A stretch of DNA of 64,000 bases from Methylotenera sp. Lineage in GTDB: Bacteria > Pseudomonadota > Gammaproteobacteria > Burkholderiales > Methylophilaceae. A program made the translations under genes and the position numbers. Of the stretch, positions 22,194-35,135 are shown one piece after another. Below the pieces are notes generated by a model that did not search any database, was not told where the DNA came from, and was given only the letters and a program-made list of their open reading frames with translations. Within the stretch, counting starts at the first letter, position 1. Every line of letters starts with the position of its first letter. The stretch is from positions 111,140 to 175,139 of the forward strand of contig JAUSAG010000042.1 in NCBI GenBank assembly GCA_030652995.1, written 5' to 3'.

Positions 22194-23162
22194 ATGGGCG
22201 AATTACAATCAATCGGTACTTGGTGGATGTGGGCTGGATTTGGCGTGTTTGTGTTAGCCATGTTAGCCGTAGATATGGTTTTACTAGGGCGTCACGGTTC
22301 ACAAAAAGTAAGTTCGCGTGAGGCGCTGATTTGGTCAGCGGTGTGGTTTGTCATGGCCATGCTGTTTGGGGCTGTGTTGTGGGGGTGGCTCGACCACACA
22401 GCAGGGCGCGCGGTGGCAGATACCAAGACCATGGAATATCTGACAGGGTACTTGCTAGAAAAAACCTTGGCGATGGATAACATTTTTGTCTTCGTCATGA
22501 TTTTTAGCTATTTTGCAGTGCCGCTGGAATTTCAGAAGCGAATACTAGTGTATGGCGTGTTGGGTGCGATCGTGTTGCGTGCTTTGATGATATTGATTGG
22601 TGCGTGGCTGATTGCTCAATTTCATTGGGTACTTTATATCTTCGGCGCTTTTTTACTGATTACGGGCATTAAAATGTTTGTTTTTGCTGATCATGAGCCG
22701 AATCTAGCTAATAACCCGCTATTAAAATGGTTGCGTAGCCATATTCGTATTACTGATGGTTATCGTGGTGATAAATTCTGGGTCTATGAAAAAGGCGTAC
22801 GCTGGTTCACGCCGATGTTTTTAGTGCTGGTGTTGATCGAGTTCTCGGACGTGATATTTGCCATGGACAGCATTCCCGCTATTTTTGCCGTGACAAACGA
22901 CCCGTTTATCGTGTTTACCTCTAACATTTTTGCCATTCTAGGTTTACGCGCGTTATATTTTTTACTCGCGGGCATGGCTGATCGCTTTCATTTACTCAAA
23001 TTTGGCTTGGCTGTGGTGTTGATTTTTGTCGGTATTAAAATGCTGATAGTTGAGTGGTTTAAGATCCCGGTAGCGGTGTCGCTAGGCGTAGTGATTGCCG
23101 TGCTTGGTATTAGCATTTTGTTAAGTTTGAAGGCGACTGCAAAGCCGAAGCTAAAACCCTAG
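22194..23162 (+). CDS. TerC family integral membrane protein
   Basis: MVLLGRHGSQKVSSREALIWSAVW; LEKTLAMDNIFVFVMIF; EFSDVIFAMDSIPAIFAVT. Confidence 0.93.
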   Translation: MGELQSIGTWWMWAGFGVFVLAMLAVDMVLLGRHGSQKVSSREALIWSAVWFVMAMLFGAVLWGWLDHTAGRAVADTKTMEYLTGYLLEKTLAMDNIFVFVMIFSYFAVPLEFQKRILVYGVLGAIVLRALMILIGAWLIAQFHWVLYIFGAFLLITGIKMFVFADHEPNLANNPLLKWLRSHIRITDGYRGDKFWVYEKGVRWFTPMFLVLVLIEFSDVIFAMDSIPAIFAVTNDPFIVFTSNIFAILGLRALYFLLAGMADRFHLLKFGLAVVLIFVGIKMLIVEWFKIPVAVSLGVVIAVLGISILLSLKATAKPKLKP

Positions 23163-26100
23163 CAGGTTACCAGGCTTGTATTAAATTGCGTTATCGGCAT
23201 CGGCTTGCCAAACAGATAACCTTGATAACGCTTGCAATTATTATTAAGTAGCAACAGTCGCTGCTCTTCTGTTTCTACACCCTCAGCAATGACATCGAGC
23301 TCCAAGCTGTGTGACATTGCAATTATTGTGCGCACAATGGCTTGGTCGCTCACGTCAACCGCAATATCGCGCACAAATGATTGATCTATTTTGAGCTGAT
23401 GCAAAGGTAAGCGCTTGAGATATTGTAAAGAGGAGTACCCTGTACCAAAGTCGTCCAATGAGAATTGTACTCCGATGGTTTTTAGTGCTTGCATGGTCAA
23501 TATAATTTCATCTACCCGCTCCAACAACATGCTTTCGGTAATTTCTAATTTAAGCTGCATAGGATTGATGCCATTTTTTAGCACCGAAGCGTGAACCAAT
23601 GCCACAAAATCTGCTTGGTGAAATTGCTTGGTACTCACGTTGACAGACAGCGTCAAGTGGCGCGTTAGAGGGTTGAGTTGCCAGGCTTTAATTTGGTGAC
23701 AAGCGCTTTCCAGAACCCATTGCCCAATGGGTAAAATTAAGCCGGTTTCTTCAGCCAAAGGAATAAATTGAGCTGGGGGCACTAAACCAAGTTCAGGATG
23801 CTGCCAGCGAATCAAGGCTTCAGCCCCGGTTGGTTGACCTAAATGATCGACTTGTACCTGATAATATAATTGTAGTTGATGTAGTGCCAGCGCCTTGTTT
23901 AAGGCGCGTTCGAGAGAAATACGCTCAGTAATACTAGCCTGCATTTGCGGGTTAAAAAAGCGAATAGTGTTGCGTCCGGCTTTTTTGGCTTGATACATTG
24001 AAATATCCGCTTGTTTTAGCAGTTCATCAATATCGGCGTGGTGGTCGTTAAATAAGGTGACGCCAATACTTGGTGTGCTGTGATACTCATGCGTTGCTAA
24101 CTGATACGGTTCATTCAACACTTGGATAATTTTATTTGCGATAGCTTCGGCCTGTGTCGCAGCATCCAGGTCTTGTTCGTTTAAACTTTCCAGCATCACT
24201 ACAAATTCATCGCCGCCTAAACGTGCAACCGTGTCGCCTTCGCGCACACAGGTTGTTAAGCGTGCGGCAACTTGCTGCAGCAACAAATCGCCAATATCAT
24301 GGCCAAGTGAATCGTTTAGCATTTTAAAATGGTCTAGATCAAGAAACAGCAACGCACCTTGTTTACCGCTACGCGAACTTGAGGCCAGCGCATGGTTAAG
24401 CCGATCAATTAACAGGCGTCGATTGGGCAGGCCTGTGAGCGGGTCAAAAAATGCCAGACTTTGAATTTCTTCAGCAGCAGCTTTGCTCATTGTAATGTCA
24501 GTGAGCGTAGCTACATAATTAGTAATAGTCCCGTTTTGATCTTTTACTGCCGTAATGGTGAGATGCTCAGGATAAACCTCGCCATTTTTGCGGCGGTTCC
24601 AAATTTCACCTTCCCAAAATCCGGCATCCTGAATTCTCCCCCACATGGCGGTGTAAAACTCAGCAGAATGATGGCCGGAACTTAACATGCGCGGCGTGTT
24701 GCCAACGGCGTCAATTGCAGAGTAGCCTGTAATTTTAGTAAAAGCGTTATTCACCCGTAAGATTATTGAGTTTGCATCGGTGATCAGCATGCCTTCCTGA
24801 GACTCAAACACGGTCGCTGCAATACGAAACTCATCCTCAGCCAATTTGCGTTCGGTCGCATCAATAAAAATCCACAGTGACTCCCCTCGGTCCGGATGAA
24901 GCATGGCACCTCTTAGGTCCAGCCAGATATGCCGACCATCTTTACGTACAAATTCATGTTGAAGGCGTAAGATTTCATCGCTTTCTATGTTGGCATAGGC
25001 GGCGCCAACCATTTGATAGTCTTTATCATTGGCATAAAACTGCCGTGATGAAGCGCCAATGACTTCATCTTTGTTGTAGCCCATCATGCGCAAAAAAGCC
25101 GTGTTAGACCAAACCACCAGTCGATTTTTGACTGTAACCATACCAACCAGATTGTTTTCTAAAATCGTGTGCTGCTCACTCAGTAGTTGCTCAATGCGTT
25201 GTAAATGTTGATGGCGTTCTGAAACATCTTGGGCAATGCCGCGCATAGCGATAGGTTTGCCTGCCTGGTCATATTCTGCCTGCCCTGCTGAACGCATCCA
25301 GCGATAATTGCCAGCAGCAGTTAATATGCGGTACTCCACATCATATTTTGCCCCGTGTTCAATATGTGCGTTAGTTGCATCAATCACATGTTGCCTGTCA
25401 TCAGGGTGAATCAGGGCGATAAAGTCATTCCAGCTTGGATTGGCGAGCACAGGAAACCCAAGCATGGAGATGCAGTTTTCAGACCATGTTTGGATGTGGT
25501 GAATCAAGTCAGCTTCCCAAGTGCCCACGCCGCCGCCAACTTGGGCCAAGCGTAGATGCGCTTCACTGGATTGCAACGCCTTCTGAGCAACTTTGCGCTC
25601 AAGGTTGCGCCGATAAATACTATATTGCGCAATGCCGACAAAAAGTAACAAAATAGGCAACAGGTATTTCAATAAGTCTCGCAGACCCACAGGTTTAGGC
25701 TCGTAAACACCAAACCATTTTTCATACAGTGAGTCGTAAGTACCGTTAGCCTTTGTAATGGCTAAACCTTCATTGAGTTTGCTTAATAAATCGGCTTGCC
25801 CTTTATGAACTGCAAATGCAAATTTTTGCGAGAACCCCGCAGGCGTCGGCAAGGCTTCAATGTTGTTTAACCGCAATTTTTGTAGTGTTTGCACACCCGT
25901 CAGCTTGCTCAGTAACATGACATCATTTTTACCACTCGCCAATAAATTTAAGCCTTCAGCCGCGCTATTAACCAGAGTGAGTTGTTTGCCCCAACCTTTT
26001 TCTTCCGCGTAATCGTGCGCCAAATCAGCCTGCAGTACGATAATAGATTTACCAATAAGGTCATGCTCGGCCTGAATGTTTGATTCACCTTTACGCACAA

Positions 26101-26539
26101 AAATTGCACCGTTCACTATGACATGTGAAACAGTAAAGTCGGCAAATTGGTGGCGCTCATCCGATTGTGCCAAGTTAATTAAAACATCAATTTTGCCATC
26201 TTTAAATTCTTGCAAAATTTGGTAAAAAGGCCGTACACGAATGGTGTAATTAATCCCAGCTTCAGTGGCTACGGCTTTCCATAAATCAACGGTAAAGCCA
26301 TCGGCACTAGCGTCGGTTGTCCCCGTCGCAAAAGGTGGAAAGTCTTGTTCGCTACCAATAATAAGCGTGTTATTTTGAGGGGCGTTTAATGTGTTGCTGA
26401 GCAGATTTTGAGAGGTTGCGGCATACGCTTGACTAAAACTAACCACGCCCACAAACAGTGGGATAAAAAAACGGGCAGCTACACTTAGAAAGCTATTTGC
26501 AAAGTGCCGCCGTATCGATGTGGCGTGCGAGATAACCAT
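23159..26539 (-). CDS. SBP_bac_3-PAS-GGDEF-EAL sensor (cyclic di-GMP signalling)
   Basis: Periplasmic solute-binding-like N-terminus; repeated PAS/PAC; RLGGDEFVVML; EALIRWQHPELGLVPP. Confidence 0.92.
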   Translation of the reverse strand: MVISHATSIRRHFANSFLSVAARFFIPLFVGVVSFSQAYAATSQNLLSNTLNAPQNNTLIIGSEQDFPPFATGTTDASADGFTVDLWKAVATEAGINYTIRVRPFYQILQEFKDGKIDVLINLAQSDERHQFADFTVSHVIVNGAIFVRKGESNIQAEHDLIGKSIIVLQADLAHDYAEEKGWGKQLTLVNSAAEGLNLLASGKNDVMLLSKLTGVQTLQKLRLNNIEALPTPAGFSQKFAFAVHKGQADLLSKLNEGLAITKANGTYDSLYEKWFGVYEPKPVGLRDLLKYLLPILLLFVGIAQYSIYRRNLERKVAQKALQSSEAHLRLAQVGGGVGTWEADLIHHIQTWSENCISMLGFPVLANPSWNDFIALIHPDDRQHVIDATNAHIEHGAKYDVEYRILTAAGNYRWMRSAGQAEYDQAGKPIAMRGIAQDVSERHQHLQRIEQLLSEQHTILENNLVGMVTVKNRLVVWSNTAFLRMMGYNKDEVIGASSRQFYANDKDYQMVGAAYANIESDEILRLQHEFVRKDGRHIWLDLRGAMLHPDRGESLWIFIDATERKLAEDEFRIAATVFESQEGMLITDANSIILRVNNAFTKITGYSAIDAVGNTPRMLSSGHHSAEFYTAMWGRIQDAGFWEGEIWNRRKNGEVYPEHLTITAVKDQNGTITNYVATLTDITMSKAAAEEIQSLAFFDPLTGLPNRRLLIDRLNHALASSSRSGKQGALLFLDLDHFKMLNDSLGHDIGDLLLQQVAARLTTCVREGDTVARLGGDEFVVMLESLNEQDLDAATQAEAIANKIIQVLNEPYQLATHEYHSTPSIGVTLFNDHHADIDELLKQADISMYQAKKAGRNTIRFFNPQMQASITERISLERALNKALALHQLQLYYQVQVDHLGQPTGAEALIRWQHPELGLVPPAQFIPLAEETGLILPIGQWVLESACHQIKAWQLNPLTRHLTLSVNVSTKQFHQADFVALVHASVLKNGINPMQLKLEITESMLLERVDEIILTMQALKTIGVQFSLDDFGTGYSSLQYLKRLPLHQLKIDQSFVRDIAVDVSDQAIVRTIIAMSHSLELDVIAEGVETEEQRLLLLNNNCKRYQGYLFGKPMPITQFNTSLVTC

Positions 26540-26823
26540 GTTTTGGGTACGTCATCTAGTTATCGTAAAATTATTGTAACATTTTAGTTACATGTTACTA
26601 CTAATTTCAATCGCTAGCATTAAATATGACTAAATCATCACGTAAAAAATAATCAATAATGAAATGCGAACACTTAGGTTGAAAACCTTAACCTGAGTTC
26701 ATGATTTTACGCACGTTGCATTCATGAACAACAATAGCGTGCAAAATCGTGACTGGCGCATAATTCGTACACACAAACACGACATATTGTCGGTTTAATA
26801 GATTAAAACTCAGGAGAATTATT

Positions 26824-26895
26824 ATGTGGACTAAACCAGCTGCTACAGAAATGCGTTTTGGCTTTGAAGTAACAATGTACGTAATGAACAAATAA
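26824..26895 (+). CDS. pqqA: PqqA, coenzyme PQQ precursor peptide (copy 1)
   Basis: [23 protein letters not shown] (E-V-T-M-Y core) with aggag RBS; absent from supplied ORF track. Confidence 0.93.
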   Translation: MWTKPAATEMRFGFEVTMYVMNK

Positions 26896-26914
26896 TCATT
26901 TTTTTAGATTACCT

Positions 26915-26938
26915 AAAGGGGCTTCGGCCTCTTTTTTT
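26915..26938 (+). terminator. Intrinsic terminator after pqqA copy 1
   Basis: aggggc ttcg gcctct + T-tract. Confidence 0.75.
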
Positions 26939-27311
26939 ATTTTTCTTTATACAAAATAACTGTCTTTTAACTCACTTAATAAACGAGATAAGCTTGTCGC
27001 GTAATAATGCATTAGTTGATGACATTAACGCTTGTTTTTTGAACATATACTGACCTTACATTAAGTCATGACCAAGTCAGTCAATCCATTAGTTTTGCTT
27101 ATCATTTTAGTTAAAAACATTAACTTTTATAATATATAAATGTCGTTATAATGAATTAGGCTTAAATTTTGAGGTGCTTCACAAAACCAGATACTTTAGT
27201 TGAAACAGTGTCATTTTTGTTTCGTGCAAAGCTCTCAAAAGTTCATTATTAAGTGCGTACATTGCAGCGTTATGTCGAGCTGTTGGTCTCAATTACAAAA
27301 GGAGAAAAACT

Positions 27312-29547
<2,236 letters not shown>

Positions 29548-29634
29548 CCATGATTCAATTTAACAGGTAACGGCTGTACCCAGCTAATCAGGAAGGAGTT
29601 AGCAACCACCTGATTAGATTGCAATCTGCAAAAC

Positions 29635-29666
29635 AAAAAAGCGGTGGATAATTCCACCGCTTTTTT
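29635..29666. terminator. Terminator hairpin after katG (symmetric, possibly bidirectional)
   Basis: aaaaaagcggtgga taat tccaccgctttttt. Confidence 0.85.
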
Positions 29667-29685
29667 TATATAAAACGCAATTATA

Positions 29686-29874
29686 TTATTTTGTTTTGCA
29701 GGTATTGATGCCTAGCAATGAATAGGCACCACAGAAACTAAATAATCCTGTTGCAAGTGGCAGCACCCCAATCCAGGCCCAAGTAGGTCCGTTAGCAAAT
29801 AAAACCCATGCAATCAAGCCAAGACCTACAACAATTCGAACGAAACGATCAACACCACCAACATTTGCTTTCAT
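29686..29874 (-). CDS. DUF2892 (YgaP-type inner membrane) protein
   Basis: MKANVGGVDRFVRIVVGLGLIAWVLF...ATGLFSFCGAYSLLGINTC. Confidence 0.85.
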   Translation of the reverse strand: MKANVGGVDRFVRIVVGLGLIAWVLFANGPTWAWIGVLPLATGLFSFCGAYSLLGINTCKTK

Positions 29875-29932
29875 TTAATTTTCTCCTGTAGCTTGTTTGA
29901 TTTAAATTACGTTACTTTTGTTAGGCTTCAAA

Positions 29933-30421
29933 TTAATCCTCAAGCATACTTCTCAGCATCCATGCTGTTTTTTCATGTACTTCAAGGCGCTGCGTCAATA
30001 AGTCAGCTGTTGGCTGGTCATTAACCCCATCAACAACACTGAACAATGATCTCGCCGTTCTAGCTACACCTTCGTTTGCATTTACTAAATATTGAATCAT
30101 TTCCTTCGCTTTAGGTACGCCTTCAACTTCTTTAATGGTTGCCAGTTGACTAAACTCTTTATAGGTTGCCGGGGCGGGATGCCCAAGCGCGCGGATTCTC
30201 TCTGCGATCATATCCAGCGCATTCCACTGCTCGGTGTACTGGGTCATAAACATATTATGCAGACTATTGAATTGTGGTCCGGTGACGTTCCAGTGAAAGT
30301 TATGCGTCATTAAATATAAAGTGTAGCTATCTGCCAAGAATACAGACAAACCGTGCGCTACTTTTTGCCGATCCTCGGCATTGATGCCGATATTGATTTC
30401 AGTACTGTTATTTTTCGTCAT
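29933..30421 (-). CDS. dps: Dps family ferritin-like DNA-protection protein
   Basis: LADSYTLYLMTHNFHWNVTGPQFNSLHNMFMTQYTE. Confidence 0.93.
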   Translation of the reverse strand: MTKNNSTEINIGINAEDRQKVAHGLSVFLADSYTLYLMTHNFHWNVTGPQFNSLHNMFMTQYTEQWNALDMIAERIRALGHPAPATYKEFSQLATIKEVEGVPKAKEMIQYLVNANEGVARTARSLFSVVDGVNDQPTADLLTQRLEVHEKTAWMLRSMLED

Positions 30422-30444
30422 TAAAACTCCTTTACTAAAAAATG

Positions 30445-31386
30445 TTAGCCTAATGTAGTGTCCAGCATCATCATAACTGCAAAACCTATCATTAGGCCGA
30501 TAGTTGCAAACGTTTGGTGTCCGTTGCGATGCGTTTCCGGAATGACCTCATGTGAAACCACAAAAATCATGGCGCCTGCAGCAAGGCCAAGTCCTATCGG
30601 ATAAGCCAAAGCCATGCCGCTTGATAAGCTTACGCCGATGATGGCGCCCAGAGGTTCCAGCAGGCCGGTTGCCGCCGCTACAAGTACTGCCATGCTAGGT
30701 TTAATGCCTGCTGCTCTAAGTGTAAGCGCAACAGCAAGCCCTTCAGGAATATCCTGCAGTGCGATAGCAATACTTAAAGGCAATCCAACCGACATGTCGC
30801 CTTGTGCGAATCCAACCCCCATTGCCATGCCTTCTGGCAAATTATGTAAGGCTATTGCAAATACAAATAACCAGACACGACCACAACGCTCATGGCCAGG
30901 GCCACACGGCCCAGTTTTATCATGCTCATGCGGCGTAAAATAATCCAGCCCCAGCATTAATAAAACACCTAGTGCAAGACCTATTACTACAACCGCGCCG
31001 CCTAATGCTTTATTATCAAGTAGCGTTGTGCCAGCATCAATTCCTGGAATAATGAGTGAAAAGGCAGCTGCGGCAAGCATCATACCCGCAGCAAATCCAA
31101 GCAAGCCGTCTTCTATGCGCTGAGGAATGTTCTTAACAATTAACGCAGGGGCGGCACCAATTGATGTAGTTAAAAACCCTGCAGTGCCAGCTGCCAGAGC
31201 TAACAGCACTTTTGGTTCAGATAAACCAGCAACAAAATGGTATAAACCTTGCGTAAAAAGAGATGCTACAGTGAAAAGCGCCAACACCAATCCAAGTGCG
31301 ATCACTGGATTGGATTGTGCTTGAGCTGTTAAGATATTCAGCCAACTATAGCCTTTATCAGAATTGCTTCTTGTTATATTTTCCAT
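30445..31386 (-). CDS. ZIP family metal transporter
   Basis: ALHNLPEGMAMGVGFA; ALQDIPEGLAVALTLR. Confidence 0.92.
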   Translation of the reverse strand: MENITRSNSDKGYSWLNILTAQAQSNPVIALGLVLALFTVASLFTQGLYHFVAGLSEPKVLLALAAGTAGFLTTSIGAAPALIVKNIPQRIEDGLLGFAAGMMLAAAAFSLIIPGIDAGTTLLDNKALGGAVVVIGLALGVLLMLGLDYFTPHEHDKTGPCGPGHERCGRVWLFVFAIALHNLPEGMAMGVGFAQGDMSVGLPLSIAIALQDIPEGLAVALTLRAAGIKPSMAVLVAAATGLLEPLGAIIGVSLSSGMALAYPIGLGLAAGAMIFVVSHEVIPETHRNGHQTFATIGLMIGFAVMMMLDTTLG

Positions 31387-31822
31387 AGATATTCCTGATC
31401 AATCTATTCAAAGCGCGTAATTTAAAGCGCTGTGATTGAAAGCCCCGCGATATTTAAATATTAAAGTCAATCGGGTTTAGGAAGCCATTGCCAGCTCGTA
31501 AGTCGCCATTGCTTCTGCAACATACGTCAATGATGGCGCCCGCTACAACTAAAGTCAAAGCAATTAATTTCTTAACTTTTTAGCCAAAATCTTGCCTTTT
31601 GATGTAGTAAAAGTTTTAAGCTTGATAAACTCCTTTTTATCTATCTACACGAAGTTAAGTTAATAATGCAGTAATCTCTTTTGTAAACTTTGCTTGTTAT
31701 TGTAATTTAATTAATCTTGATATGGTAATCGTTAAAATTTGATATAAATCAATACAGTTAAAAGTAAAGGGGGTAGTCTCAGGTGTGTACTGATTAACTA
31801 TCTCAATTATTGAAAAGAAAAT

Positions 31823-32830
31823 ATGATGAAATCTTCACTAAAAAAGAAAATGCTTGTGGGGTTGGTAGCGTTTCTTCCTGCTTTAGCTTTTGCTGTAACA
31901 CCAAGTGAGCCAATTCAACCGATTAAAGTTGCAAAACCGGCCAATCCAAAACTGGTATCATTAGGTCAAAAGTTATATTTTGATCCACGCCTATCAAAAT
32001 CAGGCTTTATTTCATGTAACTCATGTCATAACTTGTCGATGGGTGGCACGGACAATCTGCGTACTTCAATTGGTCACAACTGGACTAAAGGTCCAATCAA
32101 TTCCCCAACGGTATTGAATTCTAGTTTAAATGTTGCCCAATTCTGGGATGGTCGGGCAGCGGATTTGAAAGAGCAAGCCGGCGGTCCGATCGCCAACCCC
32201 GGTGAGATGGCATTTACGCATAAATTAGCCGTTGATATGCTGAAATCGATTCCTGGTTATGTGACTGAATTTAAAAATACATTCAATTCTGACAAGATCA
32301 CCATTGAGGAGGTGACGCTGGCGATTGCAGCTTTTGAGGAAACGTTGGTGACGCCAAATTCACGTTTTGATAAATGGCTACGAGGTGACAAGAAGGCAAT
32401 CAACAAGCAGGAGTTAGCGGGCTATCACCTATTTAAGAACAGCGGTTGTGTCGCATGTCACAACGGCCCTGCAGTTGGCGGTAATTCATTTCAGAAAATG
32501 GGTGTAGTTGAGCCGTACAAAGATGATAGTGCAGCACAAGGGCGTTCAGCGGTGACTGGAAAAGATAGCGACCGCTTCAACTTCAAGGTGCCCACTCTGC
32601 GCAATGTTGAACTCACTTATCCGTACTTCCATGATGGCGGTGCCGCAACGCTTACTGAAGCCGTAGATATTATGGGACGTTTGCAATTAGGCAAAAAATT
32701 CTCTCAGGAAGAGAATGCGAGCATTGTCGCTTTTCTGAAAACATTAACAGGAGAGCAACCTTCTTTCAAACTGCCGCAATTACCGCCTTCTTCTGACAAG
32801 ACGCCGCGTCCGGAGCCTTTTGCAAAATAA
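31823..32830 (+). CDS. Di-heme cytochrome c peroxidase
   Basis: LGQKLYFDPRLSKSGFISCNSCH; GCVACHNGPAVGG; FKVPTLRNVELTYPYFHDG. Confidence 0.95.
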   Translation: MMKSSLKKKMLVGLVAFLPALAFAVTPSEPIQPIKVAKPANPKLVSLGQKLYFDPRLSKSGFISCNSCHNLSMGGTDNLRTSIGHNWTKGPINSPTVLNSSLNVAQFWDGRAADLKEQAGGPIANPGEMAFTHKLAVDMLKSIPGYVTEFKNTFNSDKITIEEVTLAIAAFEETLVTPNSRFDKWLRGDKKAINKQELAGYHLFKNSGCVACHNGPAVGGNSFQKMGVVEPYKDDSAAQGRSAVTGKDSDRFNFKVPTLRNVELTYPYFHDGGAATLTEAVDIMGRLQLGKKFSQEENASIVAFLKTLTGEQPSFKLPQLPPSSDKTPRPEPFAK

Positions 32831-32868
32831 GTGACTGTTGCTTATGAGTTACATATTTAGGCAAAAAA

Positions 32869-33339
32869 ATCAACGGTTTCAATTCTCAGGGAGTAGATAC
32901 CGAGGGCGGACACATTCCGGCTGAACTTATCCTGTTTATGCCGGGACTGACTGGTCCGGAGTGGGTCAAAGACAGCGGCCTGCCACTGTCGGAAGGTGGC
33001 TTTATCCGCGGTGGTGAATATTGTCAGGTACCCGGTAGTGATAAGGTTTATGTTGCAGGAGACTCTGGTAGCTTTCCGGGGCCTGACTGGATGCCGAAAC
33101 AAGGTCATATGGCTGACTTGCAGGCTAAGGTTGCGGCACATAACCTGCTATGTTCGTTGTCTGGGAAGCCCCCAGAAGACAAGTTTCGCGCAGAGTTGAT
33201 TTGTATTGTAGATACGCTGGATTCTGGAATTGTGATCTATCGCGATACCAAGCGTGCGCTGTTGCTTCCATCTTCAGTTATCTGGTATTGGATGAAGCGC
33301 TTGTTCGAAAGCCTCTATCTTTATAAGTACCGTCGATAA
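32869..33339 (+). pseudogene. 5'-truncated FAD-dependent (sulfide:quinone-reductase-like) oxidoreductase remnant
   Basis: Open frame without start: INGFNSQGVDTEGGHIPAELILFMPGLTGPEWV...KVYVAGDSGSFPGPDWMPKQGHMADLQAKVAAHNLL; N-terminal FAD domain missing. Confidence 0.7.
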
Positions 33340-33560
33340 ATTTCAAGATGATCACACAGTTGGTATTCGCTATCAATAAATTCGCAATCAAACTCATGAC
33401 AAAAAGGTGAAGGTATGAATCTTCCCGTTTAGTTATACACTTTCCTGCCTTGTGAAATACTGCCTTTCTAATTTTTCTGCGTCACTGAATTTGAGGATGT
33501 CTGAATTTTGAACGTTCTCCAGCAGGCACTTTAGAAAGCGCCAGACCTGCCCTAGACTTT

Positions 33561-33998
33561 TTATTTTGCGCTACTTATCTGAATAAGCTGTGACGCCAGC
33601 TGGTCCAGCTCTGCGGGCGGCAGGGCACCGCTGACGCGCCCTAACTCCTTGCCCTGCCAGAAGTAAGCCAAGGTAGGAATCGATCTGATATTGTATTTTG
33701 CACCCAGCAACTGCTCTGCTTCAGTATCAACTTTGGCATAGACGATTTTGTCAGCAAACTTTGCTGCACTTGCTTTAAATGTTGGCGCAAACATCTTGCA
33801 TGGCCCGCACCACGGCGCCCAGAAATCAATCAGTACCGGCAATAGTTTTTGTGCCAGAAGCTCATCGATATTAGCCTGATTAAGTACCAGTGGCGCAGAG
33901 ATCAACCCCTGATGACAGACACCGCATTTAGGAATAGCGCCCAACTTATCAATAGGAAAGCGATTTTCTTTATTGCAGTGCGGGCATTTAATCTGCAT
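33561..33998 (-). CDS. trxC: Thioredoxin TrxC (zinc-binding N-terminus)
   Basis: IKCPHCNKENRFP...KCGVCHQGL; FWAPWCGPCKMFAP. Confidence 0.93.
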   Translation of the reverse strand: MQIKCPHCNKENRFPIDKLGAIPKCGVCHQGLISAPLVLNQANIDELLAQKLLPVLIDFWAPWCGPCKMFAPTFKASAAKFADKIVYAKVDTEAEQLLGAKYNIRSIPTLAYFWQGKELGRVSGALPPAELDQLASQLIQISSAK

Positions 33999-34126
33999 TA
34001 CTTCTTAAGCTCCTCAGCTTCATTTTTTAAGAACATTCTATAGAAAAACACAAACATGCCTAACATGAACACAATCACTGCAACCGTCAGTAACCCCGTA
34101 TAAGTACCAAATAATTCATGCAACAT
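33998..34126 (-). CDS. Small DUF3149-like membrane protein
   Basis: MLHELFGTYTGLLTVAVIVFMLGMFVFFYRMFLKNEAEELKK; stop overlaps trxC ATG. Confidence 0.7.
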   Translation of the reverse strand: MLHELFGTYTGLLTVAVIVFMLGMFVFFYRMFLKNEAEELKK

Positions 34127-34237
34127 TTCGTTCTCCTTAGTGATTAACATTTCAAAAATTGTTAGTATTTCAGGTGTCAAGTTTAAGCCGATATCGAGTG
34201 GGATGCTTTGATCTAGACCAAAACATCCCTTAATAAT

Positions 34238-34987
34238 TTATTTCATCTGATCCTGACGCTTATACTTTACACCGTTTTCTATAGTTACATTGCAGCAATC
34301 AAGCATAATTGAATCAGCAATCACCCAAAGCACATCCAGCTTGAACTGCAATATTTCAAGCGCCCTTTCCTGCATGGCGCGTGACTGGCTAAAGTAATCT
34401 AAAGTCACTGCCAGACCTTGTTCAACGTCACGCCTTGCCTCTGTTAGTCTTTTTTTGAAATAAATCAGACCTTCTTCTTTTACCCATGGATACATTTCAG
34501 GCCACGAACTAATTCTTTGCTGATGGATATGCGGTGCGAACAGCTCTGTTAACGAAGAGCAAACGGCCTCTTGCCAAGGCCTTTGGCGTGCAAAATTGAT
34601 ATACGCATCTACTGAAAACTTAACGCCCGAGCTAACATGCTTGAGTGAGGTAACATCCTCTGCGCTCAACCCGACGGCTTCACCAAGCTTAATCCAAGCC
34701 TCGATACCGCCCTGAGTATTATCAACACCATCATGGTCGGTAATGCGTAAAATCCAGCCGCGGCGCACTTCCCGATCTGGGCAGTTTGACATAATCGCGG
34801 CATCTTTTTGAGGGATGCCGATCTGATAATAAAAGCGGTTAGCTACCCACGATTGCAGTTGCTCGCGGCTTAGTTTTCCCTCATACATCATGACGTTAAA
34901 AGGGTGATGAATGTGATACCCTTTTCCTTTTTCACGCAGCTTGTTTTCAAACTCTTCACGAGACCACGGTTGAACAGTTTCACTCAT
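34238..34987 (-). CDS. pqqC: Pyrroloquinoline-quinone synthase PqqC (solitary)
   Basis: [80 protein letters not shown]. Confidence 0.93.
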   Translation of the reverse strand: MSETVQPWSREEFENKLREKGKGYHIHHPFNVMMYEGKLSREQLQSWVANRFYYQIGIPQKDAAIMSNCPDREVRRGWILRITDHDGVDNTQGGIEAWIKLGEAVGLSAEDVTSLKHVSSGVKFSVDAYINFARQRPWQEAVCSSLTELFAPHIHQQRISSWPEMYPWVKEEGLIYFKKRLTEARRDVEQGLAVTLDYFSQSRAMQERALEILQFKLDVLWVIADSIMLDCCNVTIENGVKYKRQDQMK

Positions 34988-35135
34988 CTTCTTCTCCAAT
35001 TCATTTACTGAGACAAGCCAATCGGGATTGAATAGCTTTTCACTTACGCACACCTTGAGTAAGTGCTTATGCAATTCGCATACCATACATGCTAGTGATT
35101 TTCTGTATATTTAAATTGTCCGATTTAGAAGTAAC

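Noticed and set aside
26688-26891. 67-aa minus-strand ORF over pqqA copy 1
   Set aside because: Antisense of a clear PqqA gene with RBS and terminator.
31460-31555. Minus-strand frame VKKLIALTLVVAGAIIDVCCRSNGDLRAGNGFLNPIDFNI resembling a small lipoprotein
   Set aside because: No acceptable start codon (GTT) or RBS and a stop just upstream; may be a decayed peptide but unsupported.
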